The notes beneath the pieces were generated by a model, which searched no databases, was not told the origin of the DNA, and saw only the letters and a list, made by a program, of their open reading frames with translations. From contig NZ_CP187555.1 in NCBI RefSeq assembly GCF_049860805.1, positions 2,356,001 through 2,420,000 of the forward strand: a stretch of 64,000 bases of DNA. Direction: 5' to 3'. The position numbers and the translations under genes were made by a program. The DNA is from Parabacteroides sp900760525 (GTDB lineage Bacteria > Bacteroidota > Bacteroidia > Bacteroidales > Tannerellaceae). Positions 1 through 7,260 of this stretch are shown here, one piece after another (the stretch's first letter is position 1; every line of letters starts with the position of its first letter).

Positions 1-393
1 CAAACACTCGTCGTAACCGGTTCCGGACAACACAGCCTACTGAATAAGCTGGAACATACCTATCCGGGCTACTTCAAACGGGAAAAGATGGTGACGGCCT
101 TTGACGTAAAACTGGGTAAGCCCCATCCCGAACCCTATCTGATGGGCTTGGAGAAAGCAGGCGTCGAGGCCCATGAAGCCATTGTCGTAGAGAACGCTCC
201 GATGGGCGTACAAGCAGGAGTAGCAGCCGGTATTTTCACTATAGCGGTCAATACCGGACCGCTGAACGACTCGGTATTGCTGGATGCCGGCGCCGACCTG
301 CTTTATCCAGGCATGACGGCTTTAGCGGAGGATTGGGAGAATATTATGCTTGCGATCAAGGCCACAAAAGATAATAAAAAAAGATGGTGTTAA
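1..393 (+). CDS. HAD-superfamily phosphatase / beta-phosphoglucomutase-like hydrolase, C-terminal part
   Basis: The reading frame is open from the first base, so the gene starts upstream of the window and only about 130 C-terminal residues are visible. The HAD motif II signature (VVTGSG) is encoded at the very edge, followed by the cap-to-core return KLGKPHPEPYL with the motif III lysine, and the motif IV-like stretch IVVENAPMGVQAG, where an acidic pair binds Mg2+. This is the pattern of small-sugar-phosphate phosphatases and phosphoglucomutases that act in the cytoplasm. The substrate cannot be told from the C-terminal half. It ends at a bidirectional terminator and is convergent with the next gene. 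Confidence 0.8.
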   Translation, partial: QTLVVTGSGQHSLLNKLEHTYPGYFKREKMVTAFDVKLGKPHPEPYLMGLEKAGVEAHEAIVVENAPMGVQAGVAAGIFTIAVNTGPLNDSVLLDAGADLLYPGMTALAEDWENIMLAIKATKDNKKRWC

Positions 394-404
394 CACACCA
401 TCTT
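381..404. terminator. Bidirectional Rho-independent terminator
   Basis: A perfect 10-bp stem (381-390 with 395-404) and a 4-nt loop are flanked by an A tract on the left and a T tract on the right. The stem overlaps the last codons of the HAD gene and can stop transcription from both this gene and the convergent isomerase gene. Confidence 0.85.
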
Positions 405-433
405 TTCACAAACCTTTATAACGCAAAAACTCC

Positions 434-1321
434 TTATTTCACATAATCTGCCTTATTCAGGTAATCATAGCTCTGCTGGACGCTAGCTACCGGATCGTTC
501 TGGGTATATTGTTCGACTTCAACATACCAGTCTTTGATATTGTTTGCATACATCTGGTCAAAGATAGGTTTGAAATTCATCTTGCCGCTTGCGCCGATTT
601 CCTTCTCATCTTTGATATGGACTGCCTTGAACTGGCTCGGACGGTTCTTCAAGTAAGCAACCGGATCGCCACCGCCTTCCTGTACCCAATACACATCCAT
701 TTCGAAGAATACATGGTTCGGACTTACATTATCCAGCAGGAAGTCATAGATCAACTGGCCGTCGATTTTACGGAATTCAAAAGCATGGTTGTGATAACCG
801 AATGCGATGCTGGCGGCAGCCGTTTTGTAACCAACAGTATTGAAATAGTCACAATACATCTTCAGGTCGTCCAAAGTCGTTTTGTCAGTAACCGGCATCC
901 AAGGCTGAACCATATATTTGACACCTAATTCGTTATGAGCGGCAATAGCCTGATCCCACCAACTCATTACTTCTGCCTCTTTTTCTTTGGTAAACTCTTG
1001 TCCCAAGTGGGCGCTCGTGCATTTCATACCTAAGTCGTTCACTATCTTCTTGAATTCGGCGGGGGCCATACCGTAAACCTTGCCATTATCATAGCCGGCT
1101 GTTTCAAGATTCTTATACCCCATCTTGGAAGCTGTTTCCAAAACTTTCTGGATTCCTTCTTCTTTTACAAGGTCTCTTAAAGAATATAGCTGAAGCCCAA
1201 TGTTCTTCGAAGACTCGGAAGCGGATGCTTTACCGGCACAAGAAGATAACAACTGAGGCATCACCATACCCCCTGCAAGCATTAACGAAGCTTGCTTTAA
1301 AAAGTCACGTCTGTTCTGCAT
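434..1321 (-). CDS. Sugar phosphate isomerase/epimerase-like lipoprotein (xylose isomerase-like TIM barrel)
   Basis: A 295-residue protein of the AP-endonuclease-2/xylose-isomerase-like TIM-barrel family, common in Bacteroidetes. The N-terminus carries a twin-arginine motif (NRRDFLK) and a lipobox (LLSSC, Cys28), so it is probably exported folded by Tat and lipid-anchored in the periplasm or outer membrane. The barrel contains the metal-site stretches GYHNHAFEF, MDVYWVQEGG and VHIKDEK, with His, Glu/Asp and His ligands typical of the family. It likely isomerises or epimerises a sugar or polyol; the substrate is unknown. It appears to be a single-gene unit with its own promoter. A start at 1321 gives the complete Tat signal. 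Confidence 0.8.
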   Translation of the reverse strand: MQNRRDFLKQASLMLAGGMVMPQLLSSCAGKASASESSKNIGLQLYSLRDLVKEEGIQKVLETASKMGYKNLETAGYDNGKVYGMAPAEFKKIVNDLGMKCTSAHLGQEFTKEKEAEVMSWWDQAIAAHNELGVKYMVQPWMPVTDKTTLDDLKMYCDYFNTVGYKTAAASIAFGYHNHAFEFRKIDGQLIYDFLLDNVSPNHVFFEMDVYWVQEGGGDPVAYLKNRPSQFKAVHIKDEKEIGASGKMNFKPIFDQMYANNIKDWYVEVEQYTQNDPVASVQQSYDYLNKADYVK

Positions 1322-1357
1322 AGTACTAAAAAAATTAAGTTTGCTTGAGAATTTTCA

Positions 1358-1365
1358 CAAAAGTA
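1358..1365 (-). promoter_or_regulatory. Bacteroidetes -7 box for the isomerase-like lipoprotein gene
   Basis: TACTTTTG on the minus strand matches TAnnTTTG and lies 37 bp before the start codon. Confidence 0.55.
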
Positions 1366-1430
1366 AAACTATATTCGATGGATTCTAACATAATAACGTT
1401 AAAATGATCAAAACAGAGTCACAAAAAGTT

Positions 1431-1470
1431 CCTTCCTTCTTTTACCGTCTTCTTAAGAGGGCGGCAAAGG
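1431..1470. repeat. Dispersed palindromic repeat, copy 1
   Basis: An imperfect palindrome centred on TCTTCTTAAGAGGGCGG, preceded by TTCTTTTACCG. It resembles copies at 2201-2240 and 3967-3999. It lies just beyond the 3' end of the second efflux permease gene and could also serve as a weak terminator. Confidence 0.5.
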
Positions 1471-1484
1471 AGAATAAAAACCTG

Positions 1485-2726
1485 CTAAGAAGACGGAAGG
1501 ATATCCTCAATATCTTCGCTAAGGGAACGGTGGCTACGGATAATTTGGAAACGGTAGATAATGAGGGCCAGTACGAAGTAGACGCCTGCTTGAATCCATA
1601 ACGTATGATATTCATGCATCACCTCGCTAAGGGTTGCCCCGCAAGTATTGATACGGATGAATCCCTGGATCCCGGGCGTCGAGGGGAATAGATATCCGAC
1701 TGCCTGCCAGAACGGAGGGATCGCCTCTTTCGGCCAAGACACGCCGGAGATGAAAATCAGTATCACGGACGTAAAGACAAACACCAGCATAGGAGCTTCG
1801 CGAGTCGTCATAAAACCGGACAGGGTCATGGCAAAGAAAATCGAGGCAAACAGGTACGGCAGGATGAACACCAAGACCGTGACCGGATCTCCTACCTGAG
1901 GCAGGGAGAACAACTTCGGCACAATAGCCAACACCCAAATACAGACAACTACATATATAAGTATATATGTCAAAGACTTGCCCAGCACGATGCGCAACGT
2001 CCCGTTAAAATGCCGGCTAACCGGAACAAGGCAATGGAAGCGGTTCTTCTCACGAGCCGTCCCTCCCAACATACCGATGCCTAAAACCAAAGTCTGCTGG
2101 ATGACCAGGATCAGGATGGCGGGAACCAGGAAACTGGCAAAGCCATTCTGCGTATTGAAGAGAGTCACAGACTCATAGGGGATCGGATCAACCGTTATCT
2201 CCTCCTCTTTTACTGTCCCCTTAAAAGGACGGCGAGCGAGGGAGATTTCTTTCCCAAGATCGAGCGACACTTCCGTCGTTGCCAACAGGAACGCCTTATA
2301 AAACAAGAGGCTACTCATATCGCAATACAAGGGAAGCGTCGTTTGCTTTCCCGTATGCAAATCCTTACTAAACTCGGTCGGGAAATAGAGGATCCCATAG
2401 GCCTCCTTCCTATCCAACATCCGCCGGGCCTCTTCCATGTCCGTCGAGACAGCGACCACCCTGACATCGGGCGTAGCGTTCACACGGCGAGTGAACTCGC
2501 GGCTCAGATAGGAGTCGGACTGGTCCACGACCACCATCTTCGCCTCATGCACCACTTCGTTATTATAAATAAAGGAATAGAGCAACGGATAGGCAAACGG
2601 CACCAGGAAAAAGAAGATCAGCACCCCCTCGTCCTTGAAGACATTCTTCAATTCGTCTTTCCAGATGTAAAAGGTATCCAGAATTCCTTCTTTTATTATA
2701 TATCGTAAACGATGTTCTCTTTTCAT
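1485..2726 (-). CDS. ABC-2 type transporter permease (second permease of efflux operon)
   Basis: A 413-residue inner-membrane protein of the ABC-2 permease family (YbhS/YbhR-like). It has one N-terminal membrane helix (VLIFFFLVPFAYPLLYSFIY), a large extracytoplasmic domain beginning VVDQSDSYLSREF, and about five C-terminal helices (LVPAILILVIQQTLV onward). It is a paralogue of the upstream permease, and both probably form a heterodimeric channel working with the HlyD-family adaptor and TolC. Last gene of a four-gene minus-strand operon, 11 bp after the first permease. No ATP-binding subunit is encoded in the operon, so the energy source is unclear. Confidence 0.85.
   Translation of the reverse strand: MKREHRLRYIIKEGILDTFYIWKDELKNVFKDEGVLIFFFLVPFAYPLLYSFIYNNEVVHEAKMVVVDQSDSYLSREFTRRVNATPDVRVVAVSTDMEEARRMLDRKEAYGILYFPTEFSKDLHTGKQTTLPLYCDMSSLLFYKAFLLATTEVSLDLGKEISLARRPFKGTVKEEEITVDPIPYESVTLFNTQNGFASFLVPAILILVIQQTLVLGIGMLGGTAREKNRFHCLVPVSRHFNGTLRIVLGKSLTYILIYVVVCIWVLAIVPKLFSLPQVGDPVTVLVFILPYLFASIFFAMTLSGFMTTREAPMLVFVFTSVILIFISGVSWPKEAIPPFWQAVGYLFPSTPGIQGFIRINTCGATLSEVMHEYHTLWIQAGVYFVLALIIYRFQIIRSHRSLSEDIEDILPSS
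2201..2240. repeat. Dispersed palindromic repeat, copy 2 (inside permease gene)
   Basis: The sequence CTTTTACTGTCCCCTTAAAA followed by GGACGGCGAG is a variant of the palindrome at 1431 and 3967. Here it lies within the second permease coding region and encodes part of the extracytoplasmic domain (RRPFKGTVKEEE). Confidence 0.45.
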
Positions 2727-2737
2727 TTCTTTCTGTT

Positions 2738-3949
2738 TTACGGAATATATTTAAAGTATAACAACGCGTTCTTCAGGTTCTTTCCGATCAAGAAAGGCAA
2801 AACAAGGAAACCCGTGAGCCACGCATATTCTGTCCAGCTATAGAAGAAAGGCCTTCCGTTCAAAGCCTGGTCCACATAGATCAGGAAATAGTGCCGGAGC
2901 GGGAACAAGTCAGAGAGTGCCTGCAACGTAGGGTCCATCCCTAACACCGGGAAAGAGAATCCGACGATAGAGAAAGCTATCATTCCGAACAGGCAGGCAA
3001 AACTCAGCCCCAGGCGGAAAGTCGGCAACACCCCGATCATGAAGATCCCTACCGCCTGCGAAGCGATCACCAACAAGAACAGAGCCGACAACATCGGTAG
3101 CCAACCACTATTGAGCGGAAACGAATTGAACCCGTATAAGGCGGCCGCATACAAGAACGCCACAGTCGTAAAGATCACCGTATAAGGTAATATCTTTCCT
3201 ATAAGGCTCACCGTTAGCGAATTCCCGCCCATCGCCAACCATTCGCGCGCCGTCGAGTATTTGATCTCGGAGCCGATACTCATCACCGTCACCAGGAAGA
3301 TCATCAATTGCAAAACACCGGGCAAGAGGGTGTTATTCAGATAGACCGAATAATTGAGCCACGGGTTGCCGATCGCATGTGTGTCGATCACAATCGGCTG
3401 GAGTTGCGCCATTATCTGGCCTTCGGTATAGCCATGCGCCAGTCCGGTTTGCAATCCGACCGAAGCGCCTGCCAGGACAGACATGGTTTTCATGTCCCGG
3501 AACAAGAGGGAGGCGGCAATGAGGTAGGTACCGTTCGTATAGAACGATAACTTAGGTTGCCGTCCTGCCGTCGCATCCACACCAAAGTCTTTCGGGATAT
3601 AGAAGATGCCGTAAACTTTTCCTTCCTGCATTGCCCGGCGGGCTTCCTCGAACGAAACGGTTGTCTGCACGACCTTCGTTTGCTCGAAAGCATCCAACTG
3701 GCGTACCAAATTACGGGAGTTGGAAGAGCCGTCCATGTCTACCACCGCAATGGGCATATCGGTCGGCAAGCCCTCCTTCATCAACGAAAGGAAAAAGACC
3801 ACACAGATAACCGGAGCCACCAACATACAGAAAAAGTAGACCGGTTTTTTGCAAATCCTGAATACCTCACGCCTGGCGATTTTGACAAATGACAAATGAC
3901 AAATGACAAATGACAATTTGGGTTTGCTATTTATATCTTCATTTTCCAT
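2738..3949 (-). CDS. ABC-2 type transporter permease (first permease of efflux operon)
   Basis: A 403-residue ABC-2 family permease with an N-terminal helix (VYFFCMLVAPVICVVFFLSL), an extracytoplasmic domain (VVDMDGSSNSRNLVRQ), and five C-terminal membrane segments. It pairs with the downstream paralogue. The first 20 residues include an unusual stretch (LSFVICHLSFVK) produced by tandem copies of a 7-bp unit. Without the repeat the domain would start near IARREVF, so the annotated ATG at 3949 is the only upstream in-frame start seen. Copy-number change of the 7-bp unit would shift the frame. Confidence 0.82.
   Translation of the reverse strand: MENEDINSKPKLSFVICHLSFVKIARREVFRICKKPVYFFCMLVAPVICVVFFLSLMKEGLPTDMPIAVVDMDGSSNSRNLVRQLDAFEQTKVVQTTVSFEEARRAMQEGKVYGIFYIPKDFGVDATAGRQPKLSFYTNGTYLIAASLLFRDMKTMSVLAGASVGLQTGLAHGYTEGQIMAQLQPIVIDTHAIGNPWLNYSVYLNNTLLPGVLQLMIFLVTVMSIGSEIKYSTAREWLAMGGNSLTVSLIGKILPYTVIFTTVAFLYAAALYGFNSFPLNSGWLPMLSALFLLVIASQAVGIFMIGVLPTFRLGLSFACLFGMIAFSIVGFSFPVLGMDPTLQALSDLFPLRHYFLIYVDQALNGRPFFYSWTEYAWLTGFLVLPFLIGKNLKNALLYFKYIP
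3884..3918. repeat. Tandem 7-bp repeat (GACAAAT) at permease 5' end
   Basis: Four exact copies of GACAAAT (3884-3911) and a fifth partial copy lie inside the first codons of the permease. The unit is not a multiple of three, so slippage changes the frame. Confidence 0.85.
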
Positions 3950-3966
3950 TCAAATTTGCTTTTATA

Positions 3967-3999
3967 TTCTTCTTTTACCGTCCTCTAAAGGACGGCAAG
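3967..3999. repeat. Dispersed palindromic repeat, copy 3
   Basis: CCGTCC-TCTAAA-GGACGG forms a perfect 6-bp stem in the gap between the HlyD-like gene and the first permease. The flanks TTCTTTTA and CAAG match the other two copies. Confidence 0.6.
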
Positions 4000-4017
4000 T
4001 AAATACCCTTCTCTTTT

Positions 4018-4076
4018 GGAGGGCGTGTCAAAACTGTACTGTTCCCGCACTTGACACGGGGAGTTTGGCACACCTT
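4018..4076. repeat. Short inverted-repeat element with GTGTCAAAAC-type ends
   Basis: Arms GGGCGTGTCAAAACT (4021-4035) and AGTTTGGCACACC (4062-4074) are imperfect inverted repeats around an inner hairpin. The ends resemble those of the larger element at 32793-32925. Confidence 0.4.
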
Positions 4077-4092
4077 CACAAGGGATGATTTA

Positions 4093-4120
4093 TTTTCAAT
4101 CTTCAATTTTCAATTTTTTA
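4093..4120. repeat. AATTGAAAATTGA-type low-complexity repeat
   Basis: Tandem copies of a CAATTTT/AATTGAA unit overlap the 3' end of the HlyD-like gene and encode its last residues (KKLKIED). Similar tracts occur at 5131 and 21118. Confidence 0.5.
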
Positions 4121-5103
4121 ATGACAGACATTCCTGGGCGCAAGTCGGCTACCTTCTCCAGAGGGCGGGCACGCACTTCGAATGTCTTGGAGTCGAACTG
4201 CCCGTTCGTCTTCGTCGCTTTCCAGGCGGCGTATGTACCCATATCCTTCATATAATAGACTTTCAACTTGACCGGCCGGTTATCCAGCGCCGGGATAAAA
4301 GCATCCAGTTCGGAACCGATCTTGATGTCTTTCAGATGGTCTTCACGGATGCTGAACGTCACCCACATATCGTTTAGATCGGTGATATTCATGATAGGAG
4401 CACCCGTTCCGACCAGTTCGCCCACTTCTGGGAAACGTTCGGACACTTCACCGTCAATCGGGGAGACCAGAGCAGCTTCCTTCAAGTAGGATTCCACTTC
4501 AGCAACCGCTCCTCCGGCCTGTTGCACAAGGGCGGCGGCGGCGGCTTTATCTTCCGTACGGGCACCGTCCACAGCCATATCATACTGGGACTTGGCAGCT
4601 TTTTCGGTAGCAATCATCGCCTTGTAGTTGGCTTCCGCCTCATCGCGTTTCTGGGCGGACATCACCCCTTTGTCAAAAAGGTTTTGTACGCGTGTATATG
4701 ATTTTTTGGCAATATCCAACCCAGCCTGCGCCTTCTGCCACATTTCGTATGCACCTGCTATCTCCTGCACGCGAGCTCCTCTGATAGCCTTTGCGTTCTG
4801 AGCTTCGGCAGCACGGCGTACAGCTTCCGCCTGCTGGAGTTTGGCAAGGACTTCGGGCGTATCCAGAAAGACAAGCGTGTCGCCCGCCTTCACCTTATCG
4901 CCCTCACCGAAACGGTACGCCTCGATCCGTCCGGGCACTTTGCCGGAAATACGGACTTGCGTAGCTTCCGCCTGCCCCATAATAATATCGTCCGGCGGTG
5001 TCAATAAAAAGAAACCGGTTAATGCGACTAATCCGACCACACCTAAAAATGTGATAAATGCAAGTAGCATGTTGTTGATCGAAAACTTCCTATTCTCGTT
5101 CAT
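4096..5103 (-). CDS. HlyD-family periplasmic adaptor (membrane fusion protein)
   Basis: A 335-residue membrane fusion protein with one N-terminal helix (LLAFITFLGVVGLVALTGFFLL, split here by position about 13-34), a lipoyl-like half (GRIEAYRFGEGDKVKAGD), an alpha-helical hairpin rich in Ala, Lys and Glu (about residues 85-205), the second lipoyl half (SPIDGEVSERFPEVGELV), and a beta-barrel. It bridges inner-membrane permeases and TolC in the periplasm. It is 32 bp downstream of the tolC-like gene and about 146 bp upstream of the first permease. The C-terminus is encoded by a low-complexity repeat. Confidence 0.9.
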   Translation of the reverse strand: MNENRKFSINNMLLAFITFLGVVGLVALTGFFLLTPPDDIIMGQAEATQVRISGKVPGRIEAYRFGEGDKVKAGDTLVFLDTPEVLAKLQQAEAVRRAAEAQNAKAIRGARVQEIAGAYEMWQKAQAGLDIAKKSYTRVQNLFDKGVMSAQKRDEAEANYKAMIATEKAAKSQYDMAVDGARTEDKAAAAALVQQAGGAVAEVESYLKEAALVSPIDGEVSERFPEVGELVGTGAPIMNITDLNDMWVTFSIREDHLKDIKIGSELDAFIPALDNRPVKLKVYYMKDMGTYAAWKATKTNGQFDSKTFEVRARPLEKVADLRPGMSVIKKLKIED

Positions 5104-5130
5104 AAGAGTATGTATTTTGATTTATTTTTT

Positions 5131-5158
5131 AATTTCTAATTCTCAACTTTCAATTTTC
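5131..5158. repeat. AATTGAAAATTGA-type low-complexity repeat
   Basis: The tract AATTTCTAATTCTCAACTTT and the following bases overlap the stop of the tolC-like gene and encode its last residues (KLKVEN). Confidence 0.45.
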
Positions 5159-6521
5159 CCATTGCTTTTGTCAGGTAGACTTCCGTCAGTTTCACCTCTA
5201 TCTGCGCATCTATCAGGCTGGAACGGGCCGATACCCAAGCCGTCTGCGCCTGCATCAGGTTAAGTGCCGGGATTACGCCCTCTTCGAAGCCCAGATTGGC
5301 ATGGCGGAGGTTCTCTTCCGCGTTCTCCATATTGCGGGTGGAAGCAGTCAGCTTCTTGTTCGCTTCGTTGACCTTGTAGACGGATTGGTTGACTTGCAAC
5401 TCCACCTTCTCGCGGGCGTCCTGCAATTCCAACGACTTGATGCGTGTCTCGGCACGAGCCGAATTGCGCTTATAGCTTCCCTCCCACCAACCGGAAAGAG
5501 GCACTTTCACCATCACGCCGACATTGAACATCCCCGCAAATTCATTCTTGAAACCGTTCATGGCATTCGGGTTCGTAACCAGATAGTTCGCCATAAAAGC
5601 CACATTCGGCAACATATCCGACAATACGATCCGCTCCTTGCGTTTATAAATCTTAGTCGCCAGGTCGAGACTCTTCAACTCGTTACGGTTCATGAAAGCC
5701 TCGTTCACATCAGCGGCCGTAATGGACGGTTCCACCGGGAAATCCTCTATGTCTTCATCCGCCAAAGCAAGCGGCTCTTCCAACGGAAGCCCGCATATCT
5801 GGGCCAACAACATACGGGAGAGAGCGAGGCCGTTATCGACTTTCGTCTGTGCCATCTCGGCCTCGTTCAGTTTGACTTTGACGGAGAGGCCGTCGGCTTC
5901 GGTCGCCACTCCTTCGTTGATCATGGCCGTTATATCGTGATCGGTCTTGCGAAGCAAGTCGACATAGGCATCGGCCAGCTTCTTTTTATTCACCAGGGAA
6001 ATCACCTGCCAATAGGTTTCATCGGTTTTATAGATGACATCCTGCAATTGCTGGTCATTCATCGACTCGGCCAGTTGTTTGGCATACTTGGTAATCTGAT
6101 TGTAATTGATGATCTTCCCCCCCATAAACACAGGTTGTACGAGAGAAACGCTTCCCACCCAGATGTTCTGGATATCGAGATGTTGCAGATCGCCCACCCC
6201 TTCCATCAGCTTTCCAAACACCGGAAGCTGGGCGATCGGGCCAAGAGCTCCTCCGATAGAAGTGCCGAGTGCTCCCATATCCAGCAGATTGATATCTTTC
6301 TGGTTCCACATATACGCACCGGTTGCCGAGAGCCCAGGGAAATATTTGGTGAAGGCAGCCTTTTTCTCATAACCGGCTATTTTAATCTTTTCTCCCGAAA
6401 TTTTCAACTCTTTATTGTTCTGAATAGCCAGTTGACGGCATTCCTCTAACGTCAACGTACGCCCGGCGCTTGCATAGCCCGACGAAATCAGTAAAGCTAC
6501 TAATACGACAAATCTTTTCAT
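5136..6521 (-). CDS. TolC-family outer membrane efflux protein
   Basis: A 461-residue outer-membrane channel with a Sec signal peptide (MKRFVVLVALLISSGYASA) and the two repeated TolC helical regions. The first begins LTLEECRQLAIQNNKELK; the second includes NELKSLDLATKIYKRKERI and the C-terminal LIDAQIEVKLTEVYLTKAMG. It is first in a minus-strand operon with an HlyD adaptor and two ABC-2 permeases, forming a putative tripartite exporter. Two -7 boxes and a palindrome lie upstream, next to a Crp-family gene. Confidence 0.92.
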   Translation of the reverse strand: MKRFVVLVALLISSGYASAGRTLTLEECRQLAIQNNKELKISGEKIKIAGYEKKAAFTKYFPGLSATGAYMWNQKDINLLDMGALGTSIGGALGPIAQLPVFGKLMEGVGDLQHLDIQNIWVGSVSLVQPVFMGGKIINYNQITKYAKQLAESMNDQQLQDVIYKTDETYWQVISLVNKKKLADAYVDLLRKTDHDITAMINEGVATEADGLSVKVKLNEAEMAQTKVDNGLALSRMLLAQICGLPLEEPLALADEDIEDFPVEPSITAADVNEAFMNRNELKSLDLATKIYKRKERIVLSDMLPNVAFMANYLVTNPNAMNGFKNEFAGMFNVGVMVKVPLSGWWEGSYKRNSARAETRIKSLELQDAREKVELQVNQSVYKVNEANKKLTASTRNMENAEENLRHANLGFEEGVIPALNLMQAQTAWVSARSSLIDAQIEVKLTEVYLTKAMGKLKVEN

Positions 6522-6591
6522 CTCTATCTTGTTTTATTCGGATTCTATTCTAAATACTCCATCTCTATGCCAAGACCTTATTGAAACTCAG

Positions 6592-6619
6592 CAAATATAA
6601 GGAATCCGGTGCAAAAGTA
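6592..6619 (-). promoter_or_regulatory. Two tandem -7 boxes before the efflux operon
   Basis: TACTTTTG (6612-6619) and TATATTTG (6592-6599) on the minus strand both match TAnnTTTG, 20 bp apart, 71-98 bp upstream of the tolC-like start. Confidence 0.6.
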
Positions 6620-6639
6620 TTGGTTCGCTTTAAATATAA

Positions 6640-6657
6640 AATTGAACTAATTCAATT
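6640..6657. promoter_or_regulatory. Candidate Crp-family operator palindrome
   Basis: AATTGAACTAATTCAATT is a perfect 7-bp inverted repeat with a 4-bp spacer. It overlaps the stop codon of the Crp-family gene and is centred about 40 bp upstream of the start predicted from the 6612-6619 promoter, a usual activator position. Confidence 0.45.
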
Positions 6658-7258
6658 AAGATGGAAGAAATAAGACTTTCTTTTTCAACTTGCAATACCA
6701 GGCATTACTGATTCCCATATAGCGGGCGATATATTTATCAGGAACCCGGTTGATCATCCAGGCATAGTTTGTGTAGAGGAACTGGATGAACTCTTCAGCT
6801 GTGGAGGAGAGGCGGACGGCCAACAACACATCCAACTTATAGATGATCGTCAACATTATATTTTGGTAGTAGGAAGCAAACAAAGGGTAACGGAATGAAA
6901 GGCTCTCGATATGGCCACGGGAGAAACAAAGCAACTCGCCGGCCTCGAGCGCCTTGATCTCGAATTCGGAAGGCTGCTTGGTGAAATAGCCGATAGCGGA
7001 AAGAAACGGAAACATATTATCGGCCGCAAAGCCGGTGACACATTCGTTGCCATTCCCGTTTACATATAGATTGATGAAAAGGCCTTTGTTGATAAAATAG
7101 GCATCCTGGCACAACTCGCCCGTACGCAACAGGTAATCTCCTTTCTTCACGAAGATTACCTTCGCATGATTTTCCAGTTCGCCGAGAAAAGCTTCATCGC
7201 GGGCGAGGGCTTCCGGAAGATCGGCAAGTAGTCGCACGAAATGAGCATCCGTTTCCAT
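6656..7258 (-). CDS. Crp/Fnr-family transcriptional regulator
   Basis: A 200-residue protein with an N-terminal cyclic-nucleotide-binding-like beta-barrel (KVIFVKKGDYLLRTGELCQD, FINKGLFINLYVNG) and a C-terminal helix-turn-helix (DKYIARYMGISNAWYCKLKK). Like many Bacteroidetes members it lacks the classical cAMP-binding Arg-Ser pair, so the ligand is unknown. ATG at 7258 is chosen, 2 bp after the stop of the upstream coiled-coil gene; a GTG one codon earlier overlaps that stop. The genes are probably cotranscribed. It is followed by the efflux operon, whose promoter region carries a palindrome, so it may regulate that operon (inference). Confidence 0.85.
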   Translation of the reverse strand: METDAHFVRLLADLPEALARDEAFLGELENHAKVIFVKKGDYLLRTGELCQDAYFINKGLFINLYVNGNGNECVTGFAADNMFPFLSAIGYFTKQPSEFEIKALEAGELLCFSRGHIESLSFRYPLFASYYQNIMLTIIYKLDVLLAVRLSSTAEEFIQFLYTNYAWMINRVPDKYIARYMGISNAWYCKLKKKVLFLPS

Positions 7259-7260
7259 CA

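Noticed and set aside
1404..1601. 65-residue plus-strand frame
   Set aside because: Overlaps the 3' end of the permease on the opposite strand and a palindromic repeat; no supporting signal.
5301..6449. 382-residue plus-strand open frame
   Set aside because: Lies antisense to the TolC-family gene, shows no family features and has no promoter or RBS; a long shadow frame caused by codon composition.
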